DNA of 13,684 nt from NCBI GenBank assembly GCA_030599435.1, contig JAUVNZ010000016.1, positions 1-13,684 of the forward strand, written 5' to 3'. The notes under the pieces were generated by a model. That model was not told the DNA's origin and did not search any database. It was given only the letters and a program-made list of their open reading frames with translations. Source of the stretch: Gammaproteobacteria bacterium. GTDB taxonomy: Bacteria > Pseudomonadota > Gammaproteobacteria > SZUA-152. Shown piece after piece: positions 1 to 5,741 of this stretch; the stretch's first letter is position 1; each line of letters begins with the position of its first letter. The translations under genes and the position numbers were made by a program.

Positions 1-78
1 AACATTAATAAAATCGTAGAGTTAATTCCTCAAGCATTTGACACAGAAAATACAACATCATCAGATGGTTGTGATTAA
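1..78 (+). CDS. C-terminal end of an unknown cassette gene (partial)
   Basis: Frame 1 is open from the first base and stops at TAA 76-78, giving 25 residues ending SSDGCD. The other two forward frames hit stops almost at once. The fragment is too short to assign a family. It lies upstream of the first attC, so it is probably the 3' end of the first visible cassette gene. The following 120 bases (79-201) are AT-rich and I see no gene in them. Confidence 0.45.
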   Translation, partial: NINKIVELIPQAFDTENTTSSDGCD

Positions 79-201
79 ATCATTCCATATCGAAATTAGA
101 CAATAAGTATTAAATTATCTATGCCATCAATGTGATTATTAGTTGATATTTGGGTCAGCGTAAAAATTATTGAGCACAAAAATCGAAAGGTAGCTAATGT
201 C

Positions 202-273
202 GCATAACAAATCACCCCACTGGAACTTTGCTACGCTACGCTTCGCAAAATCCCGTGAGCTCAACCGTTAGCT
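202..273 (+). other. attC site 1 (72 bp)
   Basis: The left box is GCATAAC (202-208) and the right box GTTAGCT (267-273). Inside, TTTGC (227-231) can pair with GCAAA (245-249) around a loop containing the repeated CTACG motif. It closes the partial first cassette; recombination would fall between G267 and T268. Confidence 0.85.
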
Positions 274-356
274 TTATAAATGAAAATATTTAATGATGCT
301 TTCATGGCCTTAGTTTTCTAGTGCGTAGCTTGCCTTCCTTACTTGAGTGATAAATT

Positions 357-1175
357 ATGCCTGAAGGACCAGAAATACGCAGAGCTGCCGATAAAATCAC
401 CAATGCAATTTTGGCTAAACCAATAGTGCGTATTCTATTTGGTTTAGCTAAACTAAAAGCATGGGAAGCACAACTCGCAGGTACCGCAGTAAACGATGTC
501 GAAACCTATGGAAAAGCAATACTTATACGTTTAGACAATGCCCTAAATATTTATAGCCATAACCAGCTTTATGGATGCTGGATAATTTCTCCTAATGGAG
601 AATTACCCAATATTAAACGTCAACTTCGTATCGCCATTCATACCCAGGATCAATCTGCCTTGCTCTACAGTGCCTCAGATATTGAAGTATTACATGATTC
701 TGAAATACAGACACATCCATACCTCAAAAAATTAGGCCCTGATATACTCAGTCCCAATTTGACAAAACAGGAGGTTGTAGATCGACTGATTTCAAAACGC
801 TTTGTAAAACGCCAGCTAGGCGCTTTTCTAACTGATCAATCCTTTGTTGCTGGATTAGGGAACTATCTAAGATGTGAAATACTTTTTGTCACAGGTTTAA
901 ATCCAAAAGTATTACCTTCTCAACTGAGCAATGAGCAATTAAATGCTTTAGCTCACGCAATTCTGGACGTGCCAAAGCAATCTTATGAAACAGCAGGCAT
1001 TACCAATGATCTAGAACAAGCTGAAGCGCTAATAAAGCAAGGCTACAGTTTTGAAGATGCACGATTCTGGGTATTCCGACGAAAAGGCCAGCCATGCTAT
1101 CGGTGTAAAACAATAATTAAAAAACAGATTAGCGGAGGACAAAACTGTTATTTTTGCCCAACTTGCCAAAACTGA
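357..1175 (+). CDS. nei: Endonuclease VIII (Nei), oxidised-pyrimidine DNA glycosylase/AP lyase, cassette-borne
   Basis: The 272-residue protein matches the Fpg/Nei family and the Nei branch in particular. After Met removal the N-terminus is PEGPEIRRAADKI, giving the catalytic Pro (P2) and Glu (E3). K53 lies in VETYGKA, the void-filling loop QLY is at residues 70-72, and the H2TH signature GLGNYLR at 166-172. A C-terminal zinc finger has Cys 247, 250, 267 and 270. E. coli Nei is about 263 residues, so the length is normal. Nei removes thymine glycol and other oxidised pyrimidines and nicks the resulting abasic site. One oddity is that the zinc-finger position normally held by Arg (R252 in E. 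coli Nei) appears to be Gln (Q262, in SGGQNCYFC). The gene starts about 90 bases after attC 1 and ends just before attC 2, so it is a single-gene cassette. A weak GAG lies upstream of ATG 357. No clear promoter of its own was found, so it may depend on read-through. Confidence 0.92.
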   Translation: MPEGPEIRRAADKITNAILAKPIVRILFGLAKLKAWEAQLAGTAVNDVETYGKAILIRLDNALNIYSHNQLYGCWIISPNGELPNIKRQLRIAIHTQDQSALLYSASDIEVLHDSEIQTHPYLKKLGPDILSPNLTKQEVVDRLISKRFVKRQLGAFLTDQSFVAGLGNYLRCEILFVTGLNPKVLPSQLSNEQLNALAHAILDVPKQSYETAGITNDLEQAEALIKQGYSFEDARFWVFRRKGQPCYRCKTIIKKQISGGQNCYFCPTCQN

Positions 1176-1188
1176 CTATTAGGGGGCA

Positions 1189-1294
1189 AGCTAACAAAGC
1201 AATCCAGTCTGACACAAAAATGCGTGCTTAATTTTTTGAGATGGAATCCAGGGTTATTATCCGTATTTTTGTGCAGCTGATTGCAACGTTAGGC
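1189..1294 (+). other. attC site 2 (106 bp), long stem
   Basis: The left box is AGCTAAC (1189-1195) and the right box is a consensus GTTAGGC (1288-1294). The interior forms a long stem: GCAATC, then AG, CTG and CACAAAAAT on the left match ATTTTTGTG, CAG, CT and GATTGC on the right, with small bulges. Unpaired extrahelical bases of this kind are typical of attC folding. It is the longest site in the array and closes the nei cassette. Confidence 0.92.
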
Positions 1295-1332
1295 GACTTA
1301 ATGAAGAGAAAGCTCAATAGGTACTGAGATAT

Positions 1333-1728
1333 ATGAAAATCACCCAAAGCGTATTGGCACTCGTAGCAGTGTTATTTGGTCTTGCAACAATTTTTGCAGG
1401 CACTCGTGTCCTTCTTGGTTCAGATCCGGGATACATCGTTTTCCGACCGCTGCTAATCTATAACACAGCAATGGGTATTGTGTATGTCGCAGCAGGTATC
1501 ATCGCTTGGCGCAACTTCAAACAAGGCATGTATGTGGCAGCTGCTATATTCGTTCTCAATCTCGTCGTGCTGACAGCAATCTACTTTCTGTACACAGAAG
1601 GGAACTCAATTGCTGTTGACAGCCTTCGCGCTATGTCTTTACGAACCATAGTATGGCTCACTCTGTTTGCCGGGTTTGGGTGGTTAAGTCGTAGGAACAA
1701 ACTCTACGGTTTCAAGCCAGATGCCTAA
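1333..1728 (+). CDS. Small membrane protein of unknown function, four predicted helices
   Basis: The 131-residue protein is dominated by hydrophobic stretches at about residues 5-27, 39-59, 66-87 and 104-118, suggesting four membrane-spanning helices. Short basic segments (WRNFKQG near 60-65 and SRRNKLYGFK near the C-terminus) would favour a cytoplasmic location by the positive-inside rule. I recognise no family, catalytic motif or conserved signature. ATG 1333 is preceded only by a weak purine-rich stretch. The stop TAA (1726-1728) overlaps the left box of attC 3, and the start lies about 40 bases after attC 2, so it forms a compact single-gene cassette. Its function is unknown. Confidence 0.8.
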   Translation: MKITQSVLALVAVLFGLATIFAGTRVLLGSDPGYIVFRPLLIYNTAMGIVYVAAGIIAWRNFKQGMYVAAAIFVLNLVVLTAIYFLYTEGNSIAVDSLRAMSLRTIVWLTLFAGFGWLSRRNKLYGFKPDA

Positions 1729-1792
1729 CAAATCGCTCGTGTGGGACTCTCAGCGCTGATGCGCTTCGTGTCCCACAGCTCAGCCGTTATAC
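1723..1792 (+). other. attC site 3 (70 bp)
   Basis: The left box GCCTAAC (1723-1729) fits RYYYAAC exactly; the right box is GTTATAC (1786-1792). The interior pairs GTGGGAC with GTCCCAC and, further in, AGCGC with GCGCT. The stop codon of the membrane-protein gene lies inside the left box. Confidence 0.92.
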
Positions 1793-1807
1793 GCAAAAAG
1801 AATCTAA

Positions 1808-2314
1808 ATGAAAATCCGTGAAGAAGAATTAACAGATACTGAAGCTATATGGAATATAAATGTAGATGCATTTGAAACAGAAGCTGAGGCTAATCTGGTT
1901 AACGTGCTCAGAGATAGTGATTGCACCTTTATTTCATTAGTAGCAGAAACTGATAATAAAGCTGTTGGGCACATACTATTTACACCAGTTGAATTAACAG
2001 GTAATAAAAATAAATTAAAAATAATTGGCTTAGCACCAATGGCTGTTTTACAGAAATATCAAAATAAAGGCGTAGGTTCAAAATTAGTCAAGACAGGCAT
2101 AGAATATTGCAAATCAAAGGGCTATGATGCAATCGTTGTTCTAGGCCACCCAGACTATTACCCTAAATTCGGCTTTGTACCATCAGCTACATATGGCATT
2201 AAGTCGGAGTACGAAGTTCCTGTCGAAGCATTTATGATATTAGAGTTAGTGCCAAATTCATTAAAAGATCATCAAGGTATAATAAAGTATCATGAATTGT
2301 TTAACAGCGTATAA
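1808..2314 (+). CDS. GNAT N-acetyltransferase, YhbS-like
   Basis: The 168-residue protein has the order of a GCN5-related acetyltransferase. An N-terminal strand-helix (MKIREEELTDTEAIWNINVDAF) is followed by the central acetyl-CoA pyrophosphate loop QNKGVGSKLV, whose Q/RxxGxG/A motif lies at residues 85-90 after the strand LAPMAV. The stretch VLGHPDYYPKFGF (111-123) is characteristic of the YhbS-like group (COG3153). The protein would transfer acetyl from acetyl-CoA to a small molecule or protein amine; the substrate cannot be read from the sequence. It is a single-gene cassette starting 15 bases after the attC 3 right box, with a weak AAAAAGAA upstream of the ATG and its stop inside attC 4. 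Acetyltransferases are common integron cargo, but there is no specific reason to call this one a resistance gene. Confidence 0.88.
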   Translation: MKIREEELTDTEAIWNINVDAFETEAEANLVNVLRDSDCTFISLVAETDNKAVGHILFTPVELTGNKNKLKIIGLAPMAVLQKYQNKGVGSKLVKTGIEYCKSKGYDAIVVLGHPDYYPKFGFVPSATYGIKSEYEVPVEAFMILELVPNSLKDHQGIIKYHELFNSV

Positions 2315-2398
2315 CAAGTCATTCAACCCGACCGTTTTATACGCCGTTTCGCTTCGCTACACTCTGTATAAAACGGCCGGTTAACTCAAACGTTAGCA
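2309..2398 (+). other. attC site 4 (90 bp)
   Basis: The left box is GTATAAC (2309-2315) and the right box GTTAGCA (2392-2398). The interior has a strong stem in which CCG-ACCGTTTTATAC on the left pairs with GTATAAAACGG-CCGG on the right. The loop reads CGCTTCGCTAC, resembling the loop of attC 1. Confidence 0.92.
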
Positions 2399-2487
2399 AT
2401 ATATAACGATTATGCGTAATACAGATAATGGGATTAGTCTAAGGTCATATTTCTTGCACCTCTATTTTTCTCCATACCCATGCCACG

Positions 2488-2907
2488 GTGTGGGAACGAT
2501 ATATTGATAGTCGAGATGATATTGTGGAATATTTTTCTATCGCAGACATTGAAACGAAACCAGAAATATTACAAGAACTCACTGTACACAAGTTAAATCA
2601 ATACTGTGCTGATATTGATAAAGTACTTCATGTTGAAAATGACAATAGTGCAGTTGTTTATTGTGTATGGGGTGAATTTACAGTACATCGGCAAGTAATT
2701 AATGGAGGTGTTCGTTTCTCATTGCCCGATTGTCCTAATGCATTGGCCTGGACAATAACAACAGGTTTTGAGCCAGAACCAAAGAAAGTTGTGATTCATA
2801 GCACTATCAATCGCACTGAACATGATGCTGATTTTATTGAGTCCATACAATTATTTATCCATTCCTGGAAAGTCGGCTTGGAGAAAAATCTTGCTAGAAA
2901 TTCATAG
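2488..2907 (+). CDS. Cassette protein of unknown function (139 aa, GTG start)
   Basis: The frame from GTG 2488 gives a soluble, acidic protein without signal peptide or membrane segment. It has a helical-looking N-terminal third (about 1-48) and then a probable beta-rich stretch with VVYCVWGEFTVHRQ and LAWTITTGF, ending in a helix. I recognise no family. The start is uncertain. No in-frame ATG exists, no ribosome-binding site precedes GTG 2488, and the frame stays open upstream to a stop at 2440-2442. The gene may therefore start at an unusual codon or have lost its original 5' end. It lies between attC 4 and the short attC-like element at 2946-2984. Base composition matches the other AT-rich cassettes. 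Confidence 0.65.
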   Translation: MWERYIDSRDDIVEYFSIADIETKPEILQELTVHKLNQYCADIDKVLHVENDNSAVVYCVWGEFTVHRQVINGGVRFSLPDCPNALAWTITTGFEPEPKKVVIHSTINRTEHDADFIESIQLFIHSWKVGLEKNLARNS

Positions 2908-2945
2908 ATCAATGGAGTCAAAAGTAAATCAAATTGCTAAAAACT

Positions 2946-2984
2946 AGATAACGAGACAGGGCCCAGTTAATACAACTGTTATGT
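2946..2984 (+). other. Short attC-like site 5 (39 bp, doubtful)
   Basis: An RYYYAAC-like box (AGATAAC, 2946-2952) and a GTTRRRY-like box (GTTATGT, 2978-2984) flank a small inverted repeat (AGTT/AACT). At 39 bp it is shorter than typical attC sites (about 57 bp or more), so it may be a truncated or degenerate site that no longer recombines. If it is not a site, the genes at 2488-2907 and 2996-3222 belong to one cassette. Confidence 0.45.
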
Positions 2985-2995
2985 GTAAATAAATT

Positions 2996-3106
2996 ATGAG
3001 CAATAATAATAAGCATTATACTAGAGAGAATAAAACATTTATTTGGATGCTAATTGTACCAATTATATTGGGATTGTTGTTGTTACTTATTTATATCCTT
3101 ATTTAA
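2996..3106 (+). CDS. Tiny single-helix membrane ORF (36 aa)
   Basis: ATG 2996 opens a 36-residue frame. It has a polar, basic N-terminus (MSNNNKHYTRENK) followed by one hydrophobic stretch (residues 15-36, FIWMLIVPIILGLLLLL and beyond) and ends at TAA 3104-3106. This would be a single-pass membrane peptide or an N-terminal anchor. It starts 11 bases after the attC-like right box, as cassette genes do. Its last stop base is the first base of the next ATG (TAATG). It may be a separate small protein coupled to the next ORF, or the front half of one gene split by a one-base deletion. No family is recognised. Confidence 0.5.
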   Translation: MSNNNKHYTRENKTFIWMLIVPIILGLLLLLIYILI

Positions 3107-3222
3107 TGGCAAATAGCAAAATAGGTAAATGTCTAGATTCTGGTGGAAGTTATGATTATAAGTCCTGTAAATGCGACCACTCTAAGAATCACAAATATAG
3201 TAAAAATTCCTCATGCAAATAA
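3106..3222 (+). CDS. Tiny cysteine-containing ORF with a CLDSGG motif (38 aa)
   Basis: ATG 3106 overlaps the stop of the preceding ORF (TAATG) in the -1 frame and runs 38 residues to TAA 3220-3222. The protein is polar and basic with four cysteines and the motif KCLDSGGSYDY followed by CKCDHSKNHKY. From memory, a C-L-D-x-G-G-x-aromatic motif followed by further Cys occurs in small exported or membrane-anchored proteins that have an N-terminal helix in the same chain. That makes a split gene plausible: inserting one base near 3104 would fuse the hydrophobic helix to this domain. The stop lies just before attC 6. Function unknown. Confidence 0.5.
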   Translation: MANSKIGKCLDSGGSYDYKSCKCDHSKNHKYSKNSSCK

Positions 3223-3226
3223 AAAC

Positions 3227-3316
3227 ACATAACAAACCATTAAAAATCGCAGGGCATAAAGCCGCCCTGCCTGGACGGCGCAAAAAACACGCCGCCATTT
3301 AATTCTAACGTTAGCC
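3227..3316 (+). other. attC site 6 (90 bp)
   Basis: The left box is ACATAAC (3227-3233) and the right box GTTAGCC (3310-3316). The interior holds CAGGGC/GCCCTG and GGCG/CGCC pairings plus an outer ATTAAA/TTTAAT pair, so it can form a branched or bulged hairpin. It closes the tiny-ORF cassette. Confidence 0.85.
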
Positions 3317-3344
3317 ACCACAAATAATTTGGAGAGTTGGAGTT

Positions 3345-3644
3345 ATGATCATACGAGTTTTCCAAGTTACAATTCATCCTGAATATCGAGATGATTTTGA
3401 ACGAGACTTTAATACAGTATCCGTCGACACTGTAAAGAATCACAAGGGATTAATTTCATGCCATATAGGAGGCCCGACAAAATGGAACCCAGATGATTAT
3501 GTCATGGTTACATATTGGGAAGGCGAAGAATCGTTAGCAGCATTTGCTGGGAAAAATTGGAATCAAGCAATTATTCCGCCAGAAATGGAAAAATATCCAA
3601 AGTCATTTTGTGTTGCTCATTATGGATGTGATAACCCTTACTAA
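3345..3644 (+). CDS. ABM-domain (antibiotic biosynthesis monooxygenase-like) protein
   Basis: The 99-residue protein has the pattern of the small dimeric alpha+beta barrel family known as ABM. There is a first strand (MIIRVFQVTIHPEY), a helix, then a GLISCHIGGP strand, a central strand with VMVTYWEGEESLAAF (the W-aliphatic-helix stretch common in the family), and a C-terminal aromatic strand. Family members range from quinone-forming monooxygenases to haem-degrading enzymes and proteins without known activity, so the substrate cannot be inferred. A good ribosome-binding site (GGAGAGTTGGAG) precedes ATG 3345. The gene starts 28 bases after the attC 6 right box. It shares its cassette with the racemase-like gene that begins 27 bases after its stop, and no complete attC separates them. 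Confidence 0.72.
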   Translation: MIIRVFQVTIHPEYRDDFERDFNTVSVDTVKNHKGLISCHIGGPTKWNPDDYVMVTYWEGEESLAAFAGKNWNQAIIPPEMEKYPKSFCVAHYGCDNPY

Positions 3645-3671
3645 CAAATTAATTTAATAGAAGTAAGAAGA

Positions 3672-4364
3672 ATGAAAAAAATCGGCATTCTTGGTGGACT
3701 AGGGCCAGAGGCAACTATCGAGTATTATCGAGGGATTATAGATGCCTTCAGGGACGGCGAGTCTCAGCAAATTCCAGAAATAATACTGTATAGCGCAAAT
3801 GTTAATGATTTACTGAGTTTAGTGTCAGAGAAACGATGGGATGATTTAGTAAATTACGTTTTAGAAAGACTGGAGGCAATTAAAATGGCTGGTGCAGATT
3901 TTGCCCTCATATCAGCAAACACACCTCATATTGTCTTTGATAAGATAGCCCCCCAATCACCTCTTCCACTTTTGAGTATCGTTGAGGAAACCTATAAAAA
4001 GTCTAAAGAATTAGGTATTAATAATATCGGACTTATAGGAACAAAATTTACTATGGAGAGCAGCTTCTACTCAAAGGTCTTTTCTAAAGGAGAAATTCAA
4101 GTCATAGTACCTGATACTAAGGAGCAGGATTATATCCATAATAAATTAATGACCGAAATTGAGCGCGGAATCATTAAAGATAAAACTCGTGAAGGGCTTT
4201 TGTCTATAATTCAGCGAATGAAAGAGCAGCATCAGATTGAAGGAGTTATTTTGGGTTGCACCGAATTTTCATTAATTCTAAAGCAAAATGCTTTTGGCAT
4301 CCCATTTCTAAACACTACTGCAATTCACGTAGAAAGTATTGTAAGGAAAGCTAAAAGTGTCTAA
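3672..4364 (+). CDS. Aspartate/glutamate racemase family protein, first catalytic Cys replaced
   Basis: The 230-residue protein begins MKKIGILGGLGPEATIEYYR, the hallmark of the Asp/Glu racemase family (two Rossmann-like halves). In typical two-base racemases each half supplies one catalytic Cys. Here the N-terminal site reads SANTPHIVFD, with Ala82 before Asn83-Thr84 where CNT is usual. The C-terminal site keeps Cys196 in GVILGCTEFS. The fold and substrate loop look intact and the length is normal. Without the first Cys the protein may be a racemase with an atypical active site, or may do related chemistry. From memory, other family members also have NTPH without the Cys, so this may be a subfamily trait rather than damage. 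GAAGTAAGAAG precedes ATG 3672. The gene is probably co-transcribed with the ABM gene, and its stop lies inside attC 7. Confidence 0.85.
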   Translation: MKKIGILGGLGPEATIEYYRGIIDAFRDGESQQIPEIILYSANVNDLLSLVSEKRWDDLVNYVLERLEAIKMAGADFALISANTPHIVFDKIAPQSPLPLLSIVEETYKKSKELGINNIGLIGTKFTMESSFYSKVFSKGEIQVIVPDTKEQDYIHNKLMTEIERGIIKDKTREGLLSIIQRMKEQHQIEGVILGCTEFSLILKQNAFGIPFLNTTAIHVESIVRKAKSV

Positions 4365-4446
4365 CAAGGCCATTTCAATCGGACGTCAAAAAGCGTTGTT
4401 CGGTCCTCACTATGTTTTTTGCCTCCGGTGAATTGCGGCGTTATGT
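4359..4446 (+). other. attC site 7 (88 bp)
   Basis: The left box GTCTAAC (4359-4365) fits RYYYAAC exactly; the right box is GTTATGT (4440-4446). The interior pairs CAATCGG with CCGgtgaATTG and TCAAAAAGC with a GTTTTTTGC-type segment, giving a bulged hairpin. It closes the ABM/racemase cassette; the racemase stop codon is inside the left box. Confidence 0.88.
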
Positions 4447-4477
4447 GTTTCACTAATGACTGAGTCGACTGCGCTTT

Positions 4478-5194
4478 TCAGACCTGATCAAGGGCTTTGC
4501 CACCCCAGGGCCGTCCCTCAACGACCAACTTATACATCTTGTATGTACACCATCGGTCGAATGCGGAAAATGCATCACTCAGGCTGTAGGGATTTCCGCT
4601 GTGGATAGCTGTCTCTGCCGCCCGCCATTTATCGAGGTGGTCCTTACAACAGAAGAAATTGGTGTTGATGCACACGACTAGATAGTAAGGCGCATCGCTC
4701 GGGATACGATCCTCGATCCAGATCCAGATATCTTCAGGCGTGTGCTCGGTAATCTTGCTGCCGTCATCATTGTAGCTAATTAAGATCTCATGGTCACAGT
4801 ATCTGCACGCCGATCGGATGTCCAACTTACGCTCCAGGGTCGGTGCCAGCGTCAGCGCGTCCATGGCGCAAGGTGAATATGCGATACGTCCACTGTCTGA
4901 ACGTACGATCCTATGGATGGTTGGAATTGCAGCCACCGGATAAAAGGCAATGACGTTATTGAAAAACGGATCGCGATAGATTCCGGCAACACCCTCGAAT
5001 GCGTCGAGTACCTGTTTGATCACCTCCAACGGTTGTTCTGTCTTCTCAGCGACTTCTTCTAGTGACGGCATCCTGCCTTCTTCCAGCAGGATGTTGCTAA
5101 TATAGACATAGACATTGCGCATCACTGGGCTGATCATCGAAGGATCGACCGGACCGCAGCTCTCCTCACTTGTGTTGGTTTCAGTGCTTGTCAT
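4478..5194 (-). CDS. MerB-like protein (alkylmercury lyase family), inverted in its cassette
   Basis: The 238-residue protein resembles organomercurial lyase MerB, which cleaves the C-Hg bond of organomercurials in the cytoplasm. An N-terminal winged-helix-like region (LLEEGRMPSLEEVAEKTEQP, about 36-55, and a helix to about 68) precedes the catalytic core. Compared from memory with the classic R831b MerB (C96, D99, C117, C159, C160), all five positions are matched: C109 and D112 in PCAMDAL, C130 in IRSAC, and C182-C183 in FFCCKDH. The C109-C130 spacing of 21 is the same. An insertion lies between C130 and C182, which with the N-terminal tail makes it longer than MerB (about 212-218). C133 gives an extra CxxC. 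A strong Shine-Dalgarno (AGGAGGGG on the minus strand) fixes ATG 5194. The gene runs against the array direction, so it needs its own promoter, expected in 5195-5351. No merR, merA or merT is near, so mercury detoxification is inferred from family only. Confidence 0.78.
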   Translation of the reverse strand: MTSTETNTSEESCGPVDPSMISPVMRNVYVYISNILLEEGRMPSLEEVAEKTEQPLEVIKQVLDAFEGVAGIYRDPFFNNVIAFYPVAAIPTIHRIVRSDSGRIAYSPCAMDALTLAPTLERKLDIRSACRYCDHEILISYNDDGSKITEHTPEDIWIWIEDRIPSDAPYYLVVCINTNFFCCKDHLDKWRAAETAIHSGNPYSLSDAFSAFDRWCTYKMYKLVVEGRPWGGKALDQV

Positions 5195-5351
5195 GTCCCC
5201 TCCTCATGCTGGTTATTTCTTTAGTTAAGACTATCACTTTGGGAGTTGTGGTGGCACAGTTAATTATTAATATTGGTGCTGAATTAAATTATTAAAAACA
5301 TAAAGAGTTAGCTATAAATTCTAAGAACGATTGTTTTAGAATGATATCAAC
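5195..5351 (-). promoter_or_regulatory. AT-rich leader of the inverted MerB-like gene; promoter expected here
   Basis: This gene-free stretch separates the start of the minus-strand gene from attC 8. It is the only place a promoter for that gene could lie within the cassette. On the minus strand TTGATA (complement of 5344-5349) could be a -35 box, but no good -10 hexamer sits 16-18 bases further. I therefore see a suitable AT-rich region but no specific promoter I would defend. Confidence 0.25.
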
Positions 5352-5418
5352 ACATAACAAGGCATTTTCACTCAGATGGCGCAAAAGGACGCGCCACTGT
5401 TGAAATGCAACGTTATGC
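5352..5418 (+). other. attC site 8 (67 bp)
   Basis: The left box is ACATAAC (5352-5358) and the right box GTTATGC (5412-5418). The interior pairs GCATTTtCA with TGAAATGC and TGGCGC with GCGCCA around a short AAAAGGAC loop. It closes the MerB-like cassette. Confidence 0.92.
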
Positions 5419-5423
5419 CGCTC

Positions 5424-5453
5424 TTGACATACCATAAATAGTATATACACTAT
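5424..5453 (+). promoter_or_regulatory. Promoter and overlapping palindromic operator of the toxin-antitoxin cassette
   Basis: A perfect -35 box TTGACA (5424-5429) is followed after 16 bases by TACACT (5446-5451), matching the -10 consensus at four of six positions. A 16-base near-palindrome ATAGTATATACACTAT (5438-5453; 14 of 16 positions symmetric) covers the -10 box. Toxin-antitoxin operons are usually repressed by the antitoxin or the complex at such sites, so this is a likely autoregulatory operator. Transcription should begin at about 5458-5459, right at the toxin ATG. Confidence 0.65.
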
Positions 5454-5458
5454 ATATT

Positions 5459-5740
5459 ATGTGGGAGGTATATGAGCACCGAAGGGTTGCCAGGCAATTG
5501 AAGGGTGCTCCTCAAGAAGTGCTCAAACGCTACGAAAAATGGAAGGATATCGTGGGGTTATCTGGTCCCATGGGGCTCAGAAAGATTAAAGGGTTTCATG
5601 ATGAGTCACTTAGGGGTGAATGGAAGGGACATCGATCATCCCGTCTAGGACTCCAGTATCGCGTTATCTATAAAACGCTGAAAGGTAAAGTGATGATTCA
5701 GGTGGTTAATTTGAGCCCGCACGATTACAGGAAGAAATGA
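5459..5740 (+). CDS. RelE/HigB-type toxin (probable mRNA interferase)
   Basis: The 93-residue basic protein fits the RelE/HigB toxin superfamily. A helical N-terminus (HRRVARQLKGAPQEVLKRYEKWK) is followed by a beta-sheet core with LRGEWKGHRSSRLGLQYRVIYK (51-72), rich in Lys/Arg, and a C-terminal strand ending in VNLSPHDYRKK. K56, R59, R62 and R68, plus H88 and Y90, lie where these ribosome-dependent RNases place catalytic and RNA-binding residues. The toxin comes first and an HTH antitoxin second, which is HigBA order. The promoter places the start of transcription at or next to ATG 5459, so the mRNA may be leaderless. An out-of-frame ATG with a good GGGAGG lies at 5472, but the family N-terminus supports 5459. 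The pair has its own promoter, as expected for a cassette that stabilises an array. Confidence 0.85.
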   Translation: MWEVYEHRRVARQLKGAPQEVLKRYEKWKDIVGLSGPMGLRKIKGFHDESLRGEWKGHRSSRLGLQYRVIYKTLKGKVMIQVVNLSPHDYRKK

Positions 5741-5741
5741 T

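Noticed and set aside
280..321. 14-codon ORF between attC 1 and nei, considered as a leader peptide
   Set aside because: No ribosome-binding site, no attenuator-like hairpins, and nothing about nei suggests leader control.
3240..3443. Minus-strand 67-aa ORF
   Set aside because: It runs across attC 6 and the start of the ABM gene; its sequence is explained by those features.
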